NCBI RefSeq assembly: GCF_008327685.1
Contig: NZ_BDDE01000023.1
Span: 167,215 to 231,214, forward strand
From: Actinomadura sp. K4S16
GTDB lineage: Bacteria; Actinomycetota; Actinomycetes; Streptosporangiales; Streptosporangiaceae
Length of the DNA stretch: 64,000 nucleotides
Reading direction: 5' to 3'
Under the pieces are notes generated by a model. The model searched no databases, had not been told where the DNA came from, and saw only the letters and a program-made list of their open reading frames with translations. The position numbers were made by a program, and so were the translations under genes. This document shows, piece by piece, positions 9,801 to 15,994 of the stretch (positions are counted from its first letter, which is position 1; each line of letters starts with the position of its first letter).

Positions 9801-10260
9801 GGAGGGCCGCTGGGGGCAGCAGCGGCTCCTCGACCCCGACGAGCTGCCCGGTGCCGCCGACGAGGGCGCCGCCGACGACTCGCACCTGGCGATGCTGCGC
9901 GAGCGCTTCGAGGGGTCGCAGTGGGCGGCGCGCGAGCCGCTCGACATCGAGGTGCCGTTCGAGACCATCATCGGCGACCGGCTGGTCCGGGGCCGGATGG
10001 ACGCCGTGTTCCGGACCCGGGACGGCGGATACGAGGTCGTCGACTGGAAGACCGGCTCCCCGCCGTCGGGGGAGGAGGCGCGGTTCGCCGCCGTGCAGCT
10101 CGCCGCGTACCGGCTGGCGTGGGCCGAGCTCGCCGGAGTGGACGTCGCGCAGGTCAGCGCGGCGTTCCACTACGTCGCCGCCGACGTGACCGTCCGTCCG
10201 GCCGACCTGCTCGACGCCGCGGGCCTCGCCGCGCTGCTGGAGGGCGTCCCGGCCGCCTGA
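6823..10260 (+). CDS. adnB: AdnB, helicase-nuclease subunit of AdnAB
   Basis: A 1145-residue second subunit of the AdnAB heterodimer. Motor motifs: Walker A GAGSGKSE (36-43), LLDEYQD (about 271), QSIYGWRGAS (about 303), VHASKGLEWPVV (about 708) and YVAVTRAS (about 800). The C-terminal nuclease shows GTAFHAWLEG, then RGRMDAVF and VVDWKTG (about 1055-1077), then QLAAYRLAWAEL. GTG 6823 has GGGGGAG five bases upstream. An oddity is a low-complexity Gly/Glu/Ala insert between motor blocks (about residues 540-570), encoded by tandem 12-bp units (8479-8514). Both subunits keep intact ATPase and nuclease residues, so both should be active. The neighbouring small gene at 11168 carries LexA-like boxes; adnAB itself shows none. 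Confidence 0.93.
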   Translation: MITPGELARLLEIPAPTEEQARVIEAPMAPMAVIAGAGSGKSETMAARVVWLVANGFVRPERVLGLTFTRKAAAELGVRVRKRLDRLREVLPGDELERLGGEALFDGEPMVSTYHSYAARLFGDHALREALEPTMRLISPAVAWQICSRVVDAYHGPMDRIDWQPDTVTKAVMELSGDLAEHLRTAEDVRKVGAWLDERLAVVKKPLKAQRDVLAKHAVREQLMPLIEAYGRAKADREVIDHGDQMALAARIAYKHPEVGMIERSRFSVVLLDEYQDTSQAQLVLLKSLFAGGHPVTAVGDPCQSIYGWRGASAGNLLRFAYDFPAQPAAAAGGRPVAAPVVQLSRSFRNGEQILEAAAKVQEELRAETKAVPRLIPGAGREGRGRVECALFPTVEDEADRIADRIAGVMAADPETAPDGGPQTEPLRYSDIAVLARKRSQFPLIRRALEARGIPVEVVGLGGLLTVPEVQDVVATLRVMHDPTAGASLARLLTGPRWRLGPRDLVALGRRARALAQEAARDITRPDDRPVPAHDEPPPAAPAEGAGEGPNEGAGEGAGEGAGEGPAGDDPLRQLVSELNQETGSLVDALDDLGPPDAYSPEGYGRLRRLRDELRGLRSQVGLPLPDLVNEVERALGLDIEVAARSGLDPVTARADLDAFIDAAATFAGDAEDPTLGAFLAYLKAAETEEFGLEAGRVGETDSVKLLTVHASKGLEWPVVVVPGLAYTPQKNGGPAKGSIFPSPPQNATRWTANPRVLPFMLRGDRADLPALTGLEKDDLAAFEQACSERDLREERRLAYVAVTRASSLLITTGYWWGSSGRPLGPSPFLEEVRAVCLAGAGSVAVWADPPEEGAANPLLADPDEAQWPIAPGERGRSDLSARARYEAVVEGARMVEDEMAGRTRHWAGDAGLSDADRARMTAWARDVELLLAERDRGRGGDGLLVELPAHLSVSSLVSLARDPAALARQIRRPMPRPPAPYARRGTAFHAWLEGRWGQQRLLDPDELPGAADEGAADDSHLAMLRERFEGSQWAAREPLDIEVPFETIIGDRLVRGRMDAVFRTRDGGYEVVDWKTGSPPSGEEARFAAVQLAAYRLAWAELAGVDVAQVSAAFHYVAADVTVRPADLLDAAGLAALLEGVPAA
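8479..8514 (+). repeat. 12-bp tandem repeat x3 inside adnB
   Basis: Three perfect copies of GGGGCCGGGGAG, with degenerate copies just before them (from about 8455). The repeat stays in frame (12 bp = 4 codons) and encodes a Gly-Ala-Gly-Glu linker. Such arrays expand and contract by slippage, so the linker length probably varies between strains. Confidence 0.9.
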
Positions 10261-10333
10261 GGGTTTCGTCACTCCCCTCTGTTCACCGTGCGTGGTTTCG
10301 GGGATGATCCGGGCAACCAGTCGAGGAGGCGAC

Positions 10334-11113
10334 GTGACGGTGACCCATGACGAGAAGGTGGTACGGGAGTTCTCCAAGCAGGCGGCCGGTTTCGCCGACC
10401 CCAGGCTGAACACGGCGTTCACCCGCCATCTGGACCGGCTCGTCCGGTTCATGGACCCCGAGCTCGACCTTGAGGACGTCGTGCTGGAGGTCGCCGCAGG
10501 GACGGGCATCGTGTCCCGCGCGATCGCCCGCCGCGTCCGGCACGTGACGGCGCTCGACCTCACGCCCGCGATGCTCGCCGAAGGCAAGCGCGACGCCGAC
10601 CACGCCGGCCTCACCAACGTCACCTTCGCGCACGGCGACGCCACCGCCCTGCCCTACCTCGACCGGTCGTTCACCCTCGTCGTCACCCGCTTCTCGCTGC
10701 ACCAGGTGGCCGACCCCGGGGCCGTGGTGAAGGAGATGGCCCGGGTCAGCCGCCCCGGCGCCGCGCTGATCATCGTCGACCTCGTCCGCCCCGAGGGCCT
10801 GGACGGCGACCCGGACCGCATCGAGCGCCTCCGCGACCCCTCGCACGGGGAGGCCCTGACCGAGGCGCGGATCGCGGACCTCGTCACCTCGGCGGGCGCG
10901 CAGGTGAAGCGCGCCGACCAGTTCGACTACGTCCGTCCGCTGGACCCGTGGCTGGAGTTCTCGAAGACCCCCTCGGACGTCGCGGCGCAGATCAGGCGCG
11001 AGCTGGAGGACGAGCTGGCGGGCGGACCCGCCACCGGCATGCGCCCGAGCATGGTCGACGGCGCCCTGCACTTCACGCACTCCTACCTCTTCCAGCAGGC
11101 CATCGTCGGGTAA
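10334..11113 (+). CDS. SAM-dependent class I methyltransferase
   Basis: A 259-residue small-molecule type methyltransferase. Motif I is VLEVAAGTGIVS, the post-I acidic residue is in TALDLTPAMLAEG, and HGDATALPY and RFSLHQVADP give motifs II-III. It resembles the UbiE/Methyltransf_11 group; the substrate is unknown. GTG 10334 is chosen because GAGGAGG (10323-10329) lies four bases before it; GTG 10340 two codons later is an alternative with wider spacing. It stands alone, 73 bases after adnB, and is followed by two LexA-like boxes that belong to the next gene. Confidence 0.8.
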   Translation: MTVTHDEKVVREFSKQAAGFADPRLNTAFTRHLDRLVRFMDPELDLEDVVLEVAAGTGIVSRAIARRVRHVTALDLTPAMLAEGKRDADHAGLTNVTFAHGDATALPYLDRSFTLVVTRFSLHQVADPGAVVKEMARVSRPGAALIIVDLVRPEGLDGDPDRIERLRDPSHGEALTEARIADLVTSAGAQVKRADQFDYVRPLDPWLEFSKTPSDVAAQIRRELEDELAGGPATGMRPSMVDGALHFTHSYLFQQAIVG

Positions 11114-11118
11114 CGTTT

Positions 11119-11134
11119 TCGAGCAAACGTTCGA
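11119..11134 (+). promoter_or_regulatory. Candidate LexA (SOS) box, distal
   Basis: TCGAGCAAACGTTCGA matches the mycobacterial/actinobacterial SOS consensus TCGAAC-N4-GTTCGA at 11 of 12 defined positions (A to G in the left arm). It lies 33 bases before the ATG at 11168, just upstream of a possible -10 element TATGTT (11155-11160). Confidence 0.65.
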
Positions 11135-11161
11135 CGCGTGTGACGCGTGTGGTCTATGTTG

Positions 11162-11177
11162 TCGAACATGGGTTCTA
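11162..11177 (+). promoter_or_regulatory. Candidate LexA (SOS) box over the start codon
   Basis: TCGAACATGGGTTCTA matches TCGAAC-N4-GTTCGA at 11 of 12 positions and has the perfect core GAAC-N4-GTTC. The N4 spacer contains the ATG of the next gene. With the box at 11119 it brackets the putative -10 TATGTT (11155-11160), so LexA bound to both would block transcription. The -10 to ATG distance (7 bases) suggests a leaderless mRNA. Confidence 0.7.
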
Positions 11178-11476
11178 GCACCGTGCGCTCCCTCGATCGC
11201 GAGCCTGCCGCGCTGGCGATGCGCATCGGCGTGGTCGCGGCCGAGGCCGCCCTCGCCACCTTCGCCCGCAACCTCGACCTCGACGACCTCGAGGACGGCG
11301 TCGACTTCCAGGGCGCCATCGGGCCCGCCGAATGGCCGGTGTTCTCCCTGGTCATCGACACCCTCGCCGAGGCCGGGCCGGGCGACCGCCGCACGCTGGA
11401 CGAGCGCCGCGCCGACGCCCTCAACGACCTCGCCCGCATCTGCATGGCCGCCAAGGAGCGCGCCGGAGCCGCCTGA
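11168..11476 (+). CDS. Small SOS-boxed hypothetical protein
   Basis: A 102-residue acidic, soluble, probably alpha-helical protein that I do not recognise. It has no membrane segment, signal, cysteine pair or catalytic motif. The core reads ATFARNLDLDDLEDGVDF and WPVFSLVIDTLAEAGPGD, followed by ERRADALNDLARICMAAKERA. ATG 11168 is preferred over an upstream in-frame GTG (11147) because it lies seven bases after a -10-like TATGTT, consistent with leaderless translation. Two LexA-like boxes (11119-11134 and 11162-11177) flank the promoter, so DNA-damage induction is a strong inference. It lies near adnAB, the double-strand-break resection enzyme. A link to damage tolerance or division control is possible but unproven. 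Confidence 0.65.
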   Translation: MGSSTVRSLDREPAALAMRIGVVAAEAALATFARNLDLDDLEDGVDFQGAIGPAEWPVFSLVIDTLAEAGPGDRRTLDERRADALNDLARICMAAKERAGAA

Positions 11477-11533
11477 CCCCCGGGACGGGGCACGCCCGGG
11501 ACCTCGCGGCCCTGGGCCCGGGCGTATCCCTCA

Positions 11534-13126
11534 TCAGCCGTCGGGCGCCGTCCGCTTCACCTTGCCGGTGCTGGTCCGGGGGAGTTCCCGGACGAACCGG
11601 ATGTCCCGCGGCACCTTGTAACGGGCCAGGTGCGCCCGCACGTACTCCTTGAGGTCGTCCTCGGTGACCTCCGCCCCCTCGGCCCTGACGACGTGCGCGG
11701 CGAGCCGCTGCCCGAACCTCTCGTCGTCCACCCCGGCCACCGACACCTCCGCGACGTCCGGATGGCCGCCGAGCAGGTTCTCGACCTCGCCGGGGAACAC
11801 GTTCTCCCCACCCGAGACGATCATGTCGTCCGCCCGCCCGTCGATGAACAGCCGTCCCGCCTCGTCGAAGTGCCCGAGGTCGCCGGTGCCGGTCAGGCCG
11901 TCCCGCACCTGCTTGCCGCCGCCCCCGGTGTAGCCGGCGAACCGCAGCCCGCCGCCGGTGTAGACCTCCCCCGTCTCGCCTGCGGGCAGCTCCCGCCCGT
12001 CCTCCCCGAGCACCTTGATCGTGAGCCGGAAGGACGGTCTGCCCACCGTGCCGGGCGCGGCCCGCAGATCCTCGGGCGTTGCGATCGTCGCCCACCCCGT
12101 CTCGGTCGCGCCGTACACGTTGACGAGGACGTCGCCGAACGCGTCCATGAACGCCTCGGACAGATGCGGATGCAGCGCCGCCCCGCCGCACACGACCGCC
12201 CGCAGCGTCGGCGCCGGCGGGCGGTCCGGCACGTCCAGGATCCGCTGGAGCATCACCGGAACCGCCACGAGCGCCTCCGCCCGGCAGTCCGCGATCGTCT
12301 CCAGCACCTGCCGCGGATCGAAGCGGCGCGACAGGATGAGCGGCATCCCCATCCCGAGCCCGACCGTCGTGTAGGCGAACCCGAGCAGGTGGAAGAGCGG
12401 CGGCGCGACGACCATCGGCGCACCCGACCGAACCGGCACCCGCATCAGATGACTCAGAGCCGCGGGCAGCAGCGAGGACGCGGACAGATCATGCCGCGCC
12501 CCCTTCGGCGTCCCGGTAGTGCCGGACGTCATCAGGATCACCCGGCTGGCCCGCTCAGGCTTGAAGGGCTCGGGCGAGGTCTCCGCGATCAGCGCGTCGA
12601 CCGTGTCCCCCTCCTCGCCCCAAGCGACCACCCGCTCCCCGCCGAACCCCGACTTCTCAACGGCCGCCCCGAACTCCTCGTCATGGACGAGCAGCTCGAT
12701 CCCCTCCCGATCGACGACCTGCCCCAACTGCGTACCGGAGAAATCGGTGTTGAGCAGCACCACGTCATTCCCGAGCCGGGACGCCGCAAGAACCGTCTCC
12801 ACAAACCCCCGGTGATTGCGGCAAAGAACCCCGACCTTCCCATCACCCACACGCCTGCTCAGCGCCGTGGCCAGCGAAGCAGCACGCCGTTCGAGCTCCG
12901 CATACGACAGCACCCCGCGTTCATCGATGAGGGCCGTCCGGTTTGGAAACCGCAGCGCCGCCACAGCTCCGAGCGTCGCGGGAACAGGGCCGAACCGCGC
13001 GTAGGGGAACAGCAGCCGCACCGCCCGATCAGGCCGGACGGGCCGCAACGCCCCGGAGTCCCGCACCGCCCGGGCAGCCCTCGCTCCAGCCTTCGCCGCA
13101 CCCCGAACCCGCCCAAGCACCAGCAC
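11534..13126 (-). CDS. AMP-dependent acyl-CoA synthetase/ligase
   Basis: A 530-residue ANL-superfamily adenylating enzyme that activates a carboxylic acid to acyl-AMP and then the CoA thioester. Visible motifs: the P-loop-like MTSGTTGTPKGARH (A3), VYGATETGW (A5), TGDLGHFDEAGRLFIDGRADDMIVSGGENV in pieces (A7/A8), and the C-terminal TSTGKVKRT with the catalytic Lys (A10). The N-terminus LVLGRVRGAAKAGARA is basic and amphipathic. GTG 13126 is used because GGAAGG lies just before it. It is the last gene on the minus strand after the STAND modules, 98 bases downstream of the nearer one. The specific acid cannot be told from sequence. Confidence 0.88.
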   Translation of the reverse strand: MLVLGRVRGAAKAGARAARAVRDSGALRPVRPDRAVRLLFPYARFGPVPATLGAVAALRFPNRTALIDERGVLSYAELERRAASLATALSRRVGDGKVGVLCRNHRGFVETVLAASRLGNDVVLLNTDFSGTQLGQVVDREGIELLVHDEEFGAAVEKSGFGGERVVAWGEEGDTVDALIAETSPEPFKPERASRVILMTSGTTGTPKGARHDLSASSLLPAALSHLMRVPVRSGAPMVVAPPLFHLLGFAYTTVGLGMGMPLILSRRFDPRQVLETIADCRAEALVAVPVMLQRILDVPDRPPAPTLRAVVCGGAALHPHLSEAFMDAFGDVLVNVYGATETGWATIATPEDLRAAPGTVGRPSFRLTIKVLGEDGRELPAGETGEVYTGGGLRFAGYTGGGGKQVRDGLTGTGDLGHFDEAGRLFIDGRADDMIVSGGENVFPGEVENLLGGHPDVAEVSVAGVDDERFGQRLAAHVVRAEGAEVTEDDLKEYVRAHLARYKVPRDIRFVRELPRTSTGKVKRTAPDG

Positions 13127-13224
13127 GCCACCTTCCGTGAACCGGCCTCCGCATCCCGCCGTCGGCCATACCCGGCTTTCGTCCGAGCAAAGGCACCGTC
13201 TTCCAGTGCTCGATGACAGGTCGA

Positions 13225-15447
13225 TCACTGCGATCTTGCGGCATGGAGGTTGCGGCGCACGATATCGGTGCTCGGGTGGTCAGGCCCCAGTACCCGTTCG
13301 AAGTCGGTGAGGGTTCGTTCGAGGATGGGGACCGCGCGTTCGAGGTCTCCCGCGTCCCGGTAGGCGCGGGCGAGGTTGTTGCGGGAGATCAGCGTGTTGG
13401 GGTGGTCAGCCCCCAGGACCCGTTCGCGATCGGTGAGGATCTGTTCGAACATGGGGATCGCCCGTTTGAGGTCCCCCGCGTCCCGGTAGGCGACGGCGAG
13501 GTTGTTGCGGGCCCGCAAGGTCTCAACGTGGTCGCTGCCGCGCGCCTGCTCGAAGTCGGTGAGGGTTCGTTCGAGCATGGGGGTGGCGCGTTCGAGGTCT
13601 CCCGCGTCCCGGTAGGTGCTGGCGAGGTTGTTTCGGGAGATGAGAGTCTCGACGTGGTCGCTGCCACGCACTTGCTCGGAGTCGGTGAGGGTTCGTTCGA
13701 GCATGGGGATGGCGCGTTCGAGGTCTCCCGCGTCCCGGTAGGCGATGGCGAGGTTGTTGCGGGAGGTCAGAGTCGCAGGGTGGTCGCTGCCCAATACCCG
13801 TTCGCGATCGGCGAGGATCCGTTCGAACATGGGGATCGCGCGTTCCAGGTCCCCTGCGTCCTGGTAGGCGCGGGCGAGGTTCCCGAGGGAGGTCAGGACG
13901 GCCGGGGAACGGTCGCCGTGAAGGCGCTGGTTGGTGGCCAGGGCGCGTTGGAAGTACTCGATGGCGCGGATCAGGGAGCCTTGCCGTTGCAGGAGGGTGG
14001 CGGTGCGGTCCAGCAGGTGCTGAGTGATGTCGGTGTCGGTGTCGGCCGGTGCGTGGTCGGCCAGGGCGTCGATGTGGGGGAGCAGAGCCCGCCACATCGG
14101 CCATCTGGCAGGGTCTTCGACGTCGGAAGGGCGGACCTCGTCCAGGACGCGGGCGGCGGTGTCGCGGGCGGTGGCGATGTCATCGTGCTGACGGTGTGGG
14201 TCGGCCGGGTCGGGGGCGCGCGCGACGGCCTGCACCAGCCGGTGCACGGTGACCGCGCCCCCCTCGTCCAAAGCGATCATGTTGTAGGCGGCCAGCGCAC
14301 CCAGGGCGTGCCGGAGCGCCGTCAGGTCCACTCCAGGGGTGAGGCGGGGCGAGGAGCGCCGCCGCAGCCAGGCCGGCAGCCCTCGTCGCCGGCGCGATCC
14401 CGGCGGGCTGCCGTTCAAGGCGGCGGGAATGCCTTCGACAAGGGTGCGGGGAATGGCCTCGGGGGCGTACCAGGCCAGGACTCGAAGCATGTCCCCGGCC
14501 AGTGGGGTGTCGGTGAGCTGGTCGAGGGTGAGGCGCCAGATCCGGGCGATGGTGCGTGCGGCGTCGGCGCCCTGGGCGGTCTGGTCGTACATGACCGCAG
14601 GTGAGTCGGCCAGCAGGTTCAGGTAGGCGCGCGGGGAGAGCCGGTGCTGGTGCAGGTAGGCGGCGGCCTGCTCGATCGCCAGCGGCAGGTGACCCAGCTC
14701 TTCGGCCAGGTCGGCAGCGCCCTCCAGATCCGCGCCGGGCCGGTCGTGGGCGGCGATGCGAGTGAGCAGTTCCACCGCCTGCCCACTGGTGAGCACGTCC
14801 AGCCGCAGCACTTGGGCGCCGAACCGGTGCCAGCTCTCGGCCAGCCGGCTGGTGACCAGGACCCGCCCGTTGCTCGTGCGGGCCATCACCGGGGCGATGT
14901 GCTCGGGGTCGTTGACGTTGTCCAGCACGAGCAGCCAGCCGTCATGGCTGCTCAGCCAGGTCAGCGCCCACTCGGCCAGGGCCTCCAGGGGCAGTGCCTG
15001 CTTCAGTTCGGGCTGCAGTGCGACGGTGAGTGCGGCCAGTCCCGCCTGGACGGCCTCGCCGGTGTCGGCGGTGATCCACCACACCGGGGAGAACCGGTCG
15101 CGGCGGCGGGTGGCATAGCGAGCGGGCAGGGTGGACTTGCCCACCCCGCCCAGGCCGTGCACCGCGGCCACCAACACCTCACCCGAGTCGGTCAAGGCCG
15201 CGTCCAGCTTCTGCAGTTCGGTGCCGCGCCCGACGAACAAGTGCGCATGCGACGGAACGTTGGTCAGGCCCGGCGGGGCGGTCACGTCAGCGGGTCGTAC
15301 CGAGTACGACAGCACGACCTGCCGCTCGATGCGCTGCTCGGTGAAGTTCTGGTCCCGACCGGCTTGGTTCACAACGCCGTGCCCCGACGCGGTGCCTTCC
15401 ATATGCGAGGAGGGTTGGTCAGGTTGGGGTTCGGCTCCGCCGGCCAT
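13225..15447 (-). CDS. STAND NTPase (NB-ARC type) with five TPRs, copy 1
   Basis: A 740-residue signal-transduction ATPase. The N-terminal 40 residues carry a short glycine-rich block, TASGHGVVNQAGRDQNF, shared with the adjacent membrane protein. The NB-ARC core follows: LFVGRGTEL, P-loop GLGGVGKST (98-106), Walker B GWLLVLDNV, sensor RVLVTSR and the GLPL-like LGHLPLAIEQAA. A winged-helix-like region leads to five 42-residue kinesin-light-chain-type TPRs (last about 210 residues). By family knowledge such proteins are closed ATP-bound switches that sense a ligand through the repeats. No toxic effector domain is fused. ATG 15447 lies 13 bases after the small membrane gene stop, so the pair is one operon. 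Copy 2 is at 15995-18484. FxsT-like regulators share this fold, but no FxSxx peptide gene is visible. Confidence 0.88.
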   Translation of the reverse strand: MAGGAEPQPDQPSSHMEGTASGHGVVNQAGRDQNFTEQRIERQVVLSYSVRPADVTAPPGLTNVPSHAHLFVGRGTELQKLDAALTDSGEVLVAAVHGLGGVGKSTLPARYATRRRDRFSPVWWITADTGEAVQAGLAALTVALQPELKQALPLEALAEWALTWLSSHDGWLLVLDNVNDPEHIAPVMARTSNGRVLVTSRLAESWHRFGAQVLRLDVLTSGQAVELLTRIAAHDRPGADLEGAADLAEELGHLPLAIEQAAAYLHQHRLSPRAYLNLLADSPAVMYDQTAQGADAARTIARIWRLTLDQLTDTPLAGDMLRVLAWYAPEAIPRTLVEGIPAALNGSPPGSRRRRGLPAWLRRRSSPRLTPGVDLTALRHALGALAAYNMIALDEGGAVTVHRLVQAVARAPDPADPHRQHDDIATARDTAARVLDEVRPSDVEDPARWPMWRALLPHIDALADHAPADTDTDITQHLLDRTATLLQRQGSLIRAIEYFQRALATNQRLHGDRSPAVLTSLGNLARAYQDAGDLERAIPMFERILADRERVLGSDHPATLTSRNNLAIAYRDAGDLERAIPMLERTLTDSEQVRGSDHVETLISRNNLASTYRDAGDLERATPMLERTLTDFEQARGSDHVETLRARNNLAVAYRDAGDLKRAIPMFEQILTDRERVLGADHPNTLISRNNLARAYRDAGDLERAVPILERTLTDFERVLGPDHPSTDIVRRNLHAARSQ
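13255..13884 (-). repeat. 126-bp tandem repeats x5 (TPR-coding)
   Basis: Five head-to-tail 126-bp units encode 42-residue TPRs of the form NNLAxAYRDAGDLERAIPM..., each ending near DHPxTLxSR. DNA identity between units is high, so the array could change copy number by recombination. The related array in copy 2 has seven units. Confidence 0.9.
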
Positions 15448-15460
15448 CGCTCTGAAGCCG

Positions 15461-15820
15461 TTACCGGTCGCGGTGGATGTGCTGGTCGCGTCCGGCCTGG
15501 TAGATGCGGCCGTGCCCGGAGGCGGTGCCCTTGATCTGGGTGTTGGTCGTGCCGTCTCCGGTGGAGACGATGCCGGTGTTGGTGGCGTTGTCGCCGAACT
15601 GGACCGACCGATCGCCTGCTGACCGGTCCCTCCCGGAAGTCCGGCGGGCTTGCACGGCCCCGGACACGGCCATGACCAGCCCGGCGATGCCGACCACGGC
15701 GCCGATGACCCCGATGGTGTCGTCCCAGTGGAAGCCCTTCACCGCGAAGTACACGATCAACGCGGCCACCGATGCGGCCGCGATGACGCCGCCGGCCCAG
15801 GCCAGTACGCGCCCTGTCAT
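15461..15820 (-). CDS. Small two-helix membrane protein with AGRDQ tail, copy 1
   Basis: A 119-residue protein with two hydrophobic segments (about residues 5-27 and 35-57) separated by a short KGFHWDD loop, then a cytoplasmic-looking tail. The tail holds FGDNATNTGIVSTGDGTTN and TASGHGRIYQAGRDQHI, Gly/Asn/Thr-rich blocks. The second is nearly identical to the N-terminus of the STAND protein encoded immediately downstream. ATG 15820 (MTGR) is chosen because that start is conserved in the paralogue at 18849; an ATG at 15829 is possible. I recognise no named family. The shared tag suggests that it tethers or gates the STAND protein at the membrane (inference). Confidence 0.75.
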   Translation of the reverse strand: MTGRVLAWAGGVIAAASVAALIVYFAVKGFHWDDTIGVIGAVVGIAGLVMAVSGAVQARRTSGRDRSAGDRSVQFGDNATNTGIVSTGDGTTNTQIKGTASGHGRIYQAGRDQHIHRDR

Positions 15821-15830
15821 GCCCCCCATA

Positions 15831-15899
15831 ATCGACCCGTCCACCCGGCGACAACAGGTCATCCGCCACAAACGCCGGAACCGGACGACCAACATGCAC
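15831..15899. repeat. 69-bp upstream repeat, copy A
   Basis: These 69 bases upstream of the copy 1 membrane gene are identical to 18859-18927 upstream of copy 2. With the nearly identical 5' coding halves they show that the duplication unit includes the promoter region and that the event is recent, or is being homogenised. The 174-bp gap 15821-15994 holds nothing else that I can name. Confidence 0.85.
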
Positions 15900-15994
15900 G
15901 AATACGGACGACCACACTCGTTGACTATCCCCGCATAGCCAGTTCGGCCGCCCTTGCGAGCGTCGGAAACGAGTTCTGAACGGATTGACGCCCG

